Shown here in pieces: positions 8,418 through 15,410 of a DNA stretch of 64,000 nucleotides (the first letter of the stretch is position 1; the number at the start of each line of letters is the position of its first letter). Under the pieces are notes generated by a model. The model had not been told where the DNA came from and did no database searches. It was given only the letters and a program-made list of their open reading frames with translations. Origin of the DNA: Streptomyces werraensis (GTDB lineage Bacteria; Actinomycetota; Actinomycetes; Streptomycetales; Streptomycetaceae); NCBI GenBank assembly GCA_014656175.1, contig BNBX01000008.1, positions 163,815-227,814 of the forward strand, given 5' to 3'. A program made the position numbers and the translations under genes.

Positions 8418-8824
8418 CTCCTCCCCAACGCCAGAGGCGCACTCCCGGGCAGGGCACGCCCGCCCAGCCGGCCGCCCCGGCCCGCAAGGAGGGCGAGGGC
8501 GGCAACCCGGAGCGGCTGTACGTCGTCGCGGGACCGGACGGCGAGCGCGCCGACATCGACCTGGTCACGCTGATCGTGGCGCGTTCCCCCGACCCCCCGC
8601 CCTCCGCCACCCCCGAGCAGGCGGCGCTGCTCAGGCTCTGCGTCGCCCCCCTGTCCGTGGCCGAGCTGTCGGCCTATCTCAGTCTGCCGTTCAGCGTGGT
8701 GACCGTGCTGATCACCGAACTGCTGACGGCGGAACTGGTCCAAGCGCGCTCCCCGATCGTCCGCAAGGCGCTCCCGGACCGTTCCCTTCTCGAAGCGGTG
8801 ATGCATGGACTTCAACGGCTCTGA
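8414..8824 (+). CDS. cvnC9: conservon DUF742 protein CvnC
   Basis: A 136-residue protein with a Pro/Gln/Arg-rich, probably disordered N-terminus (about 30 residues) and the DUF742 domain (ERLYVVAGPDG... through SLPFSVVTVLITELLTAELVQAR), a winged-helix-like fold found almost only in conservons. Its biochemical role is not established; it is part of the CvnA-D complex. It overlaps cvnB by 4 nt and its last 20 nt overlap cvnD in another frame, so the four genes should be translationally coupled. Confidence 0.9.
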   Translation: MTPPQRQRRTPGQGTPAQPAAPARKEGEGGNPERLYVVAGPDGERADIDLVTLIVARSPDPPPSATPEQAALLRLCVAPLSVAELSAYLSLPFSVVTVLITELLTAELVQARSPIVRKALPDRSLLEAVMHGLQRL

Positions 8825-9425
8825 CACCATCCCGGGCCCACGCGCCGAGGACCAGCTGCCCCACACGGCGCAGTCCGCGGTGAAGATCGTGATCGTCGGC
8901 GGGTTCGGGGTCGGCAAGACCACCATGGTCGGCTCGGTCAGCGAGATCAAACCGCTGACCACCGAGGAGACCATGACACAGGCCGGCATCGGGGTTGACG
9001 ACAACTACGGCTCCCCGTCCAAGACGGCCACCACCGTCGCCATGGACTTCGGCCGCATCAGGATCACCGACGAGCTGGTGCTGTACCTCTTCGGCACGCC
9101 GGGCCAGGAACGCTTCTGGTTCCTGTGGAACGGCCTGTTCGAAGGCGCGCTCGGCGCGGTCGTCCTGGTCGACACGCGCCGCCTCGAGGTCAGCTTCGAC
9201 GTCATGGGCCGCCTGGAGGAACGCGGCGTGCCCTTCGTCGTCGCCGTCAACTCCTTCCCGGACGCGCCCCGTTATCCCATCACCGACCTGCGGTCCGCGC
9301 TCGACCTGTCCGAGATGATCCCCATTGTGGAGTGTGACGTGCGGCGCCGCGCCTCCAGCCGCGACGTGCTGATGACCCTGATGCGCTTCCTGCACTCGCT
9401 CGCCATGACGGGCTCGCTCACCTGA
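8805..9425 (+). CDS. cvnD9: conservon small GTPase CvnD
   Basis: A 206-residue GTP-binding protein. The P-loop is GGFGVGKT (about residues 32-39), a switch-II-like FGTPGQERF corresponds to DxxG (here GTPGQ), and VNSFPDAP occupies the NKxD position, where Lys and Asp are replaced as in other conservon GTPases. CvnD proteins resemble MglA-type Ras-like GTPases and respond to CvnA/CvnB. The gene starts 20 nt inside cvnC; the P450 gene follows after 64 bp with its own ribosome site. Confidence 0.9.
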   Translation: MDFNGSDTIPGPRAEDQLPHTAQSAVKIVIVGGFGVGKTTMVGSVSEIKPLTTEETMTQAGIGVDDNYGSPSKTATTVAMDFGRIRITDELVLYLFGTPGQERFWFLWNGLFEGALGAVVLVDTRRLEVSFDVMGRLEERGVPFVVAVNSFPDAPRYPITDLRSALDLSEMIPIVECDVRRRASSRDVLMTLMRFLHSLAMTGSLT

Positions 9426-9489
9426 CGCGCGGGACCCTCTCTCCCTTCCTCGGAACCTTTAGGCATTCCCCCTTCCCGGAGCGACCACA

Positions 9490-11070
9490 GTGACGCCTGA
9501 ATCCCACTCCCAGACGCCGGACCGCCCGGCCGGTGACGACGCCCGGCCCGGACCGCCCCCCGGATGCCCCGCGCACGGCCTGGGCCCCGGCGGACTCGCC
9601 CGGCTCCACGAGTCGGACGACCTCAAGAAGCTCTACGAGCGGCTGCGCGAGGAACACGGCGCGGTGGCGCCCGTCCTCATCCATGACGACGTACCGCTGT
9701 GGATCGTGCTCGGCCACGCCGAGAGTCAGCAACTGGTGCGAAGTCCGGGGCAGTTCACCAAGGACAGCCGCATCTGGTCCGCGCTCCGCGACGGCCTGGT
9801 CAAGCCCGACCACCCGCTGATGCCGCACATCGCCTGGCAGCCGATGTGCGCCCACGTCGAGGGAGAGCAGCACCGGCGCTGGCGCGGCGCCATCGACACC
9901 GCCGTCTCCGCGACCGACTTCCGCAGTCTGCGCCGGTACGTCAACCGCAGCGTCCAGCGGGTCGTCAACCGGTTCTGCGAGGCCGGCGAGGCCGACCTGG
10001 TCAGTGAGTACGCCGAGCACCTGCCGATGGCCGTGATGTGCCATGTCCTCGGCATGCCCGACGAGTACGACGACCGCATGGTGCAGGCCGCCCGCGACAT
10101 GATCCGCGGCACCGAGACCGCCATCGCGAGCAACGCCTATGTGATGGAGGCGCTGAACCGCCTCACCGCGCGCCGCCGCAAGGAACCCCGGGACGACTTC
10201 ACCGGCCGACTCGTCAGCCACCCGGCCGGGCTGTCCGACGAGGAGGTCAGCCAGCATCTGCGGGTGGTGCTGATCGCCGCCTACGAGGCCACGGCGAACC
10301 TGCTCGCCAACGTGCTGCGCCAGGTGCTGATCGACCCGCGGTTCCGGTCCCAGCTCAACGGCGGCCAGATGACCGTGCCCCAGGCGGTGGAGCAACTCCT
10401 CTGGGACGAACCGCCGTTCAGCACGATCTTCGCCTACTACGCCAAGCAGGACACCGAGCTGGGCGGGCAGCGCATCCGCAAGGGGGACGGGCTGCTGTTC
10501 GCGCCCGCGCCGGCCAACGTCGACCCGCGCGTCCGCCCCGACCCGACCGCCGACATGCAGGGCAACCGCTCGCACCTCGCGTTCGGCGGCGGCACCCACG
10601 AGTGCCCCGGCCAGGACATCGGCCGTGTCATCGCCGAGGTCGGCGTCGACGCCCTGCTGATGCGGCTGCCGGACGTGGAGCTGAGCTGCGACGAGGAGGA
10701 GCTGACCTTCACCGAGTCGATCGCCTCGCGCTATCTGGTCTCGCTGCCGGTGCACTTCACGCCGCGGCCTCAGCAGGAGATCACGCAGGCGCCGGGCCAC
10801 GAGGCCGGCTCGGGGGCGCCCGCGGCGCACGACTGGCAGATCGGGGGAGTCCCGCGGCAGACTCCGGCACCCGCGCCTGCCTCGGTGGGTGCTGCTGTGG
10901 GCGGTGCGGGTGTGGGTGTGGGTGTGGGTGTGGGTGCGGGTGCGGGTGTCGGCGGGGCGCCGGACGCCGGTACGGTTCCGGCCGCCGTGCCCGTACCGCC
11001 TCGGCTCGCGCAGCCCGAGCCGCCCAAGGGCGCCTGGCAGCGGTTCCTGCGGTGGTGGCGCGGCTACTGA
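9490..11070 (+). CDS. cvnE9: conservon-linked cytochrome P450 lacking the ExxR motif (CYP157-like, RarE-type)
   Basis: A 526-residue P450-fold protein from a GTG start. The haem ligand motif is intact (FGGGTHECPG, Cys372) and the I-helix has AAYEAT (about 264-269). The K-helix, normally ExxR, reads EQLLW (301-305), so neither the Glu nor the Arg sits where the salt bridge needs them. This is the signature described for the CYP157 family of S. coelicolor. After residue about 430 there is a tail of nearly 100 residues: a Val/Gly repeat, a Pro-rich stretch and a basic, aromatic end (WQRFLRWWRGY) that could touch the membrane. Its redox partner and substrate are unknown. The stop codon overlaps the end of the convergent gene by 7 nt. 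Confidence 0.85.
   Translation: MTPESHSQTPDRPAGDDARPGPPPGCPAHGLGPGGLARLHESDDLKKLYERLREEHGAVAPVLIHDDVPLWIVLGHAESQQLVRSPGQFTKDSRIWSALRDGLVKPDHPLMPHIAWQPMCAHVEGEQHRRWRGAIDTAVSATDFRSLRRYVNRSVQRVVNRFCEAGEADLVSEYAEHLPMAVMCHVLGMPDEYDDRMVQAARDMIRGTETAIASNAYVMEALNRLTARRRKEPRDDFTGRLVSHPAGLSDEEVSQHLRVVLIAAYEATANLLANVLRQVLIDPRFRSQLNGGQMTVPQAVEQLLWDEPPFSTIFAYYAKQDTELGGQRIRKGDGLLFAPAPANVDPRVRPDPTADMQGNRSHLAFGGGTHECPGQDIGRVIAEVGVDALLMRLPDVELSCDEEELTFTESIASRYLVSLPVHFTPRPQQEITQAPGHEAGSGAPAAHDWQIGGVPRQTPAPAPASVGAAVGGAGVGVGVGVGAGAGVGGAPDAGTVPAAVPVPPRLAQPEPPKGAWQRFLRWWRGY
10904..10950 (+). repeat. GGTGTG/GGTGCG hexamer tandem repeat inside the P450 gene
   Basis: About seven tandem copies of a hexamer of the form GGTGYG encode an alternating Val/Gly/Ala stretch (GVGVGVGVGAGAGVG) in the P450 tail. 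The unit is six bases, so copy-number change would lengthen or shorten the tail without shifting the frame. Confidence 0.75.
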
Positions 11071-12050
11071 TCCGCCGCCCAGGTGTCGTACGAGGTCCAC
11101 GCCTCGAGCGTCCGGCCGCTGGTGAACCGGTGTTCCGCTCCCGTCACCGGGTCCGTGAACGCCAGTTCCCGCGCCAGCAGTTGCAGCGGGCGCCGGAAGT
11201 CGCCGGCCGGGACCGGAGCGCTCACCTCCGGGTAGAGGGGGTCGCCGAGGATCGGCACGCCGAGGGCGCTCATGTGCACCCGGAGCTGGTGGGTCTGGCC
11301 GGTGCCGGGCACCAGCCGGTACCGGGCCAGGCCGTCCGCACGGTGCGTGAGCAGTTCTACGTGGGTTTCCGCGTTCGGTTCGCCGTCGACCTCTTTCGCG
11401 GTCAGCTCCCCGCGCTCCTTGACGATCCGGCTGCGGAGGGTGCGGGGGAGGTTCAGCGCCGGGTCGTACGGGGCGACGGCCTCGTACTCCTTGTGCACCC
11501 GGCGGTCGCGGAACAGCGTCTGGTACGCGCCGCGCTCCTCGGGGCGCACGGTGAACAGCACCAGTCCCGAGGTGAGGCGGTCCAGGCGGTGTGCGGCCGT
11601 CAGGTGCGGCAGGCCGAGCTCGTGGCGGAGGAGGGCCAGGGCCGTCTGGCGGACGTGGCGGCCGCGGGGGGTGGTGGCGAGGAAGTGGGGTTTGTCCGCG
11701 ACGACGAGGTGGTCGTCCTGGTGCACCACGTGCAGGGGGAAGGGGACGGGGGGTTCGTCGGGCATGTCGCGGTGGAACCAGACCGTGAGGCCGGGGGTGT
11801 AAGGGGTGTCCGGCGGGACGGGGTTTCCGGTCGCGTCGACGATCGCACCGGCGTCGAACATGCCGTCGATCACGGCGGAGGGTGCGGCCAGCCGCAGAAC
11901 CAGGTGTTCGCGCACCGTCGCGCCCGGGCCGTCTGCCGGCAGACGCACCCGGACCGGGTCCACGCCGTCGCGCTGCGGCAGGGGTGGGGGAGGGGCGGGG
12001 GTGCGTCTGCGTCTCACGTGGGGCAAGGGTACGGGGATGTGCGGGGGCAC
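11064..12050 (-). CDS. RluA-family 23S/tRNA pseudouridine synthase
   Basis: Up to 328 residues. The catalytic signature HRLDRLTSGL (Asp is the nucleophile) lies at about residues 154-163, and the RluA motif GTGQTHQLRVHMSALGVPILGDPLY follows. The N-terminal segment looks like a short S4-like or linker region. Such enzymes isomerise uridine in rRNA or tRNA in the cytoplasm; the target site cannot be predicted. The start is uncertain: ATG at 12050, or GTG at 12014 just before the Arg-rich VRRRRTPAPPP. It is tail-to-tail with the P450 gene (7-nt overlap), leaving no room for a separate terminator. Its 5' side abuts a tandem repeat block. Confidence 0.85.
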   Translation of the reverse strand: MPPHIPVPLPHVRRRRTPAPPPPLPQRDGVDPVRVRLPADGPGATVREHLVLRLAAPSAVIDGMFDAGAIVDATGNPVPPDTPYTPGLTVWFHRDMPDEPPVPFPLHVVHQDDHLVVADKPHFLATTPRGRHVRQTALALLRHELGLPHLTAAHRLDRLTSGLVLFTVRPEERGAYQTLFRDRRVHKEYEAVAPYDPALNLPRTLRSRIVKERGELTAKEVDGEPNAETHVELLTHRADGLARYRLVPGTGQTHQLRVHMSALGVPILGDPLYPEVSAPVPAGDFRRPLQLLARELAFTDPVTGAEHRFTSGRTLEAWTSYDTWAADQ

Positions 12051-12053
12051 CTG

Positions 12054-12273
12054 CCGGTGCGGGCCGGTGGGGGTCGTTCGCGTAGTTCCCGCGCCCCTGA
12101 GCCGGTGCGGGCCGGTGGGGGTCGTTCGCGCAGTTCCCCGCGCCCCTGAGCCGGTGCGGGCCGGTGGGGGTCGTTCGCGCAGTTCCCCGCGCCCCTGAGC
12201 CGGTGGGGGTTGTTCGCGCAGTTCCCCGCGCCCCTGAGCCGGTGCGGCTCGTTCGCGCGGTCCCCGCGCCCCC
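12054..12273. repeat. tandem 49-bp intergenic repeat block
   Basis: Direct copies start at 12054, 12102, 12151, 12200 and 12239. Units two and three are 49 bp and nearly identical, unit one is 48 bp, unit four lacks 10 bp at its head, and unit five is partial. Each unit ends with the core GTTCCCCGCGCCCCTGA (or a near copy). A single related core (GGTTCCCCGCGCCCCTGG) occurs at about 37969-37986 after rplT, so the element is dispersed. It lies between two minus-strand genes and contains no credible gene. Confidence 0.85.
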
Positions 12274-12282
12274 GCGGGGCGC

Positions 12283-13125
12283 TTACGCCGCGGGCGTCCC
12301 CTCCTGCTCCGCCTCGACGCGGGCGTTCCATTCCTTCTTCGAGGCCTGCCAGCCGTCCTCGTTGTGGCCCAGGCGCCAGTAGCCGGAGATGGAGAGGTCC
12401 TCGCGGGGGATGTCGCGGTCCACGCGGAGCAGGCGGCGGAGTTCCTTCACGAAGTGCGCCTCGCCGTGGACGAAGGCGTGGACGCGGCCCTCCGGCCAGT
12501 CGAGGGCGTTGACGGCCTCCACGAGGGCCTCGCCGACCCCGCGGTCACCGCGGTGCAGCCAGCGGATCTCCACGTCGGAGTCGATCTTCTGCTCCTCCTC
12601 CGGGCCGGCGATCTCCAGGAACGCGACCGCGCGGGCGCCCTGCGGGAGCGACTCCAGGGCGCGGGCGATCGCGGGCAGCGCGCTCTCGTCGCCTGCCAGG
12701 AGGTGCCAGTCGGCGGCCGGGTCGGGTGCGTAGGCGCCGCCGGGGCCGAGGAAGCGGACCACGTCGCCGGGGCGGGCGTTGATCGCCCAGGGGCCGGCCA
12801 GCCCCTCGTCGCCGTGGATCACGAAGTCGAGGGTCAGCTCACGGTGTTCGGCGTCCCAGTGGCGGATCGTGTACGTCCGGGTCACCGGCCACTGCTCGCG
12901 CGGGAACTCGGCGCGGATCCGCTCCAGGTCGAAGGGCTCCGGGTAGACCGCGCCCGGCGCCGGGAACAGCAGCTTGACGTAGTGGTCGGTGCAGGCGTCC
13001 GCCGAGACGCGTGCGAGGCCCTCGCCGCCCAGCACCACGCGCTGCATGTGCGGGGTCAGCCGCTCGGTGCGGACGACCACGCCGGTGTGCGGGGTGCGCG
13101 GCGCGCGTGCCGGTCGCTCTGCCAT
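12283..13125 (-). CDS. siderophore-interacting FAD-dependent ferric reductase (SIP/ViuB family)
   Basis: A 280-residue protein of the SIP family. The FAD-binding segment has RTYTIRHWD (about residues 101-109), followed by a flexible linker and an NAD(P)H-binding half with LLAGDESALPAIARALE (about 141-157) and the family C-terminus SISGYWRLGHNEDGW. Members reduce ferric siderophores in the cytoplasm to release iron. There is no signal peptide. An iron-box-like dyad lies 20 bp upstream of the ATG, so expression should be iron-repressed by a DtxR/DmdR-type regulator. The end of the exonuclease gene is 41 bp upstream; the repeat block lies downstream. Confidence 0.9.
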   Translation of the reverse strand: MAERPARAPRTPHTGVVVRTERLTPHMQRVVLGGEGLARVSADACTDHYVKLLFPAPGAVYPEPFDLERIRAEFPREQWPVTRTYTIRHWDAEHRELTLDFVIHGDEGLAGPWAINARPGDVVRFLGPGGAYAPDPAADWHLLAGDESALPAIARALESLPQGARAVAFLEIAGPEEEQKIDSDVEIRWLHRGDRGVGEALVEAVNALDWPEGRVHAFVHGEAHFVKELRRLLRVDRDIPREDLSISGYWRLGHNEDGWQASKKEWNARVEAEQEGTPAA

Positions 13126-13144
13126 GAGGGCCTCCCAGTTGCGG

Positions 13145-13163
13145 TTAGGTATGCCTAAGTTAG
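13145..13163 (-). promoter_or_regulatory. iron box (DtxR/IdeR/DmdR1-type operator)
   Basis: TTAGGTATGCCTAAGTTAG; its reverse complement agrees at 14 of 19 positions with the actinobacterial iron-box consensus TTAGGTTAGGCTCACCTAA. It lies 20 bp before the start codon of the siderophore-interacting protein, where a bound repressor would block initiation. Confidence 0.75.
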
Positions 13164-13166
13164 CAC

Positions 13167-14099
13167 CTACCGCTCCGCGAGCGTCGCCAACAGGCGGGTG
13201 ACCGAACCGCCCAGGCCCCAGCGCGCGGCCAGGGACTCCACGGCGGCCGGGTCGCGCGGGGCACGCGGCAGGGCCGTGTCGACGTCCGGGAGCGGGACGT
13301 CGTCCGCGACCCGGACGACCTTCGGCGCCACCGCGAGATACGGCCGCGCCTCGTCCAGACGCCTGCGCTGCGTCGGCGTGAGCTTCGACCGCGGGTCGTC
13401 CACGGCCGCCAGGATCCCGGCCAGGTCGGTGAACTCGGCCAGCAGCTTGGCCGCCGTCTTCTCCCCGATGCCGGGGACGCCCGGCAGGCCGTCGCTCGGG
13501 TCGCCGCGCAGCAGCGCCAGATCCGCGTACCCCCTGCCGTCCACCCCATACTTCGCGCGCAGCGCCGCCTCGTCGGTGACCTGCAGCATGCCGACGCCCT
13601 TCACCGGGTACAGCACGCGCACCCCGCGCGCGTCGTCCACCAGCTGGTACAGGTCGCGGTCGCCGGTGACGATGTCGACCGGTCCTTCCGCGCGCGCGGT
13701 GAACGTGCCGATCACGTCGTCCGCCTCGTAACCGGCGACGCCCACCCGGGCGATGCCCAGCGCGTCGAGCACCTCCTCGATCACCGGCACCTGCGGCGAC
13801 AGCGTGTCCGGCACCTCCTCCACGTCGGGCCCCGTCTCCTGCTCCTCGGCGACCCGGTGCGCCTTGTAGGAGGGGATCAGGTCAACCCGCCACTGCGGGC
13901 GCCAGTCGGCGTCCATGCAGGCCACCAGCCGGTCCGGCCGGTGGTCCTTGACCAGGCGGTCGATGAAGTCCAGCAGCCCGCGCACGGCGTTCACCGGCGT
14001 GCCGTCCGGCGCCTTGACGGACTCCGGGACGCCGAAATAGGCGCGGAAGTAGAGGGAGGCGGTGTCGAGAAGCATCAGTCCGGTCACGTCCCGCATCAT
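13167..14099 (-). CDS. 5'-3' exonuclease (FEN/PolI-type 5' nuclease domain)
   Basis: 310 residues from the ATG at 14099; a GTG at 14120 would add seven. It contains only the PIN-like 5' nuclease plus helix-hairpin-helix part of PolI: LMLLDTASLYFRAYF at the N-terminus, a metal-binding region with EADDVIGT and TGDRDLYQLV, then the H3TH block LRGDPSDGLPGVPGIGEKTAAKLL. Such stand-alone enzymes remove flaps or RNA primers in DNA repair and replication. There is no polymerase domain. It is the most upstream gene of the minus-strand group; the transporter operon starts divergently 225 bp away. Confidence 0.88.
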   Translation of the reverse strand: MMRDVTGLMLLDTASLYFRAYFGVPESVKAPDGTPVNAVRGLLDFIDRLVKDHRPDRLVACMDADWRPQWRVDLIPSYKAHRVAEEQETGPDVEEVPDTLSPQVPVIEEVLDALGIARVGVAGYEADDVIGTFTARAEGPVDIVTGDRDLYQLVDDARGVRVLYPVKGVGMLQVTDEAALRAKYGVDGRGYADLALLRGDPSDGLPGVPGIGEKTAAKLLAEFTDLAGILAAVDDPRSKLTPTQRRRLDEARPYLAVAPKVVRVADDVPLPDVDTALPRAPRDPAAVESLAARWGLGGSVTRLLATLAER

Positions 14100-14324
14100 G
14101 CCCCACCCCACCGACAGCACCGGCCCGTCGGCGCGCCCGCGTGGCCTGTCGCGCGACGCGTTGCGTCCTGCGCGACATCTGTGAGGCGGCCCACGAAAAG
14201 TTTGCGCCGTTCGATTGCGGGGAGGCGCGGCGGCGGAACGATGCCGGTTTCTGTTTCAACCTGTCGCGGCCCACGGGTCCGCCTGGCATCGCTCCGGGAT
14301 CTGTCGCCGAGACGAGAGGTACGT

Positions 14325-15410
14325 GTGTCATCAAGGCTTGAGGCCGAGCACCTGTTCAAGGTGTTCGGCAGACGACCGGACCAGGCAGTGGAACGACTGC
14401 GCACCAACACGGCGGACCGCGAGGAGCTGCGGGCCGACGGCGTCACCGCCGCCGTCATCGACGCGTCCTTCTCCGTGGAGCCGGGCGAGATCTTCGTCGT
14501 CATGGGCCTCTCGGGCTCCGGCAAGTCGACCCTGCTGCGGATGCTGAACGGTCTGCTGGAGCCGACCGCCGGGCACGTCCGCTTCGACGGACAGGACCTC
14601 ACCGCCCTGTCCGACCGCGAGCTGAGGGACGTCAGGTCCCGGAAGATCAGCATGGTCTTCCAGCACTTCGCGCTCTTCCCGCACCGCAGCGTCCGTGACA
14701 ACGCTGCCTACGGTCTTGAAGTGCAGGGCGTGCCCCGCGCCGAGCGCGAACGCCGCGCCGACGAGGCGCTCGCCCTGTGTGGCCTGGCCGGCTGGGAGGA
14801 CTCGTGGCCCGACGAACTGTCGGGCGGCATGCAGCAGCGCGTGGGCCTCGCCCGGGCGCTCGCCACCGACGCCGACCTGCTGCTGATGGACGAGTCCTTC
14901 AGCGCCCTCGACCCGCTGATCCGCCGTGACATGCAGGACCAGCTGATCGAGCTGCAGAAGAAACTGAAGAAGACCATCGTCTTCATCACCCACGACCTCA
15001 ACGAGGCCATGCGCCTCGGTGACCGCATCGCCGTCATGCGGGACGGTCGCATCGTCCAGATCGGCACCGCACAGGACATCCTGATCCGCCCGGCCAACGA
15101 CTACGTGGCCTCCTTCACCCAGGACGTCGACCGCTCCCGCGTGCTCACCGCCCAAGCGGTCATGGACCACGAGGTGCGCGGCGACGAGGCCGACTGCGGC
15201 TGTGAGACCGCGACGCCCGGCACGTCCTTCACGGAGCTGTGCGCGATCAGCGCGCGCCTGCCGCACCCGGTGGCCGTGGTCGACGACGGCGAACTCGTCG
15301 GCGTCGTGCCGCGGCAGCGCCTGGTCGGCTTCCTCGGCGACGAGGAGGCGGACCCCGGCGTCTGCGACAGCCCCAAGGACCAGGGCGGGAAGGTGATGGC
15401 GCATGCCTAG
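14325..15410 (+). CDS. proV: glycine betaine/proline-type ABC transporter ATP-binding protein
   Basis: 361 residues from a GTG with GAGAGG upstream. Walker A is GLSGSGKST, then Q-loop VFQHFALFPHRSV, signature LSGGMQQRVGLARAL, Walker B LLLMDESFSALD and a switch His in FITHDLNEAM. The N-terminus (EHLFKVFG...) is typical of ProV/OpuAA, and the C-terminus has only a short CBS-like region (about residues 265-345) ending DSPKDQGGKVMAHA. It energises uptake of a compatible solute across the plasma membrane. The stop overlaps the permease start by 8 nt. Osmotic control is known for relatives, but no specific site is visible here. Confidence 0.88.
   Translation: MSSRLEAEHLFKVFGRRPDQAVERLRTNTADREELRADGVTAAVIDASFSVEPGEIFVVMGLSGSGKSTLLRMLNGLLEPTAGHVRFDGQDLTALSDRELRDVRSRKISMVFQHFALFPHRSVRDNAAYGLEVQGVPRAERERRADEALALCGLAGWEDSWPDELSGGMQQRVGLARALATDADLLLMDESFSALDPLIRRDMQDQLIELQKKLKKTIVFITHDLNEAMRLGDRIAVMRDGRIVQIGTAQDILIRPANDYVASFTQDVDRSRVLTAQAVMDHEVRGDEADCGCETATPGTSFTELCAISARLPHPVAVVDDGELVGVVPRQRLVGFLGDEEADPGVCDSPKDQGGKVMAHA

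Noticed and set aside
12054..12273. CRISPR array
   Set aside because: The units are contiguous direct repeats without unique spacers, and no cas genes are present.
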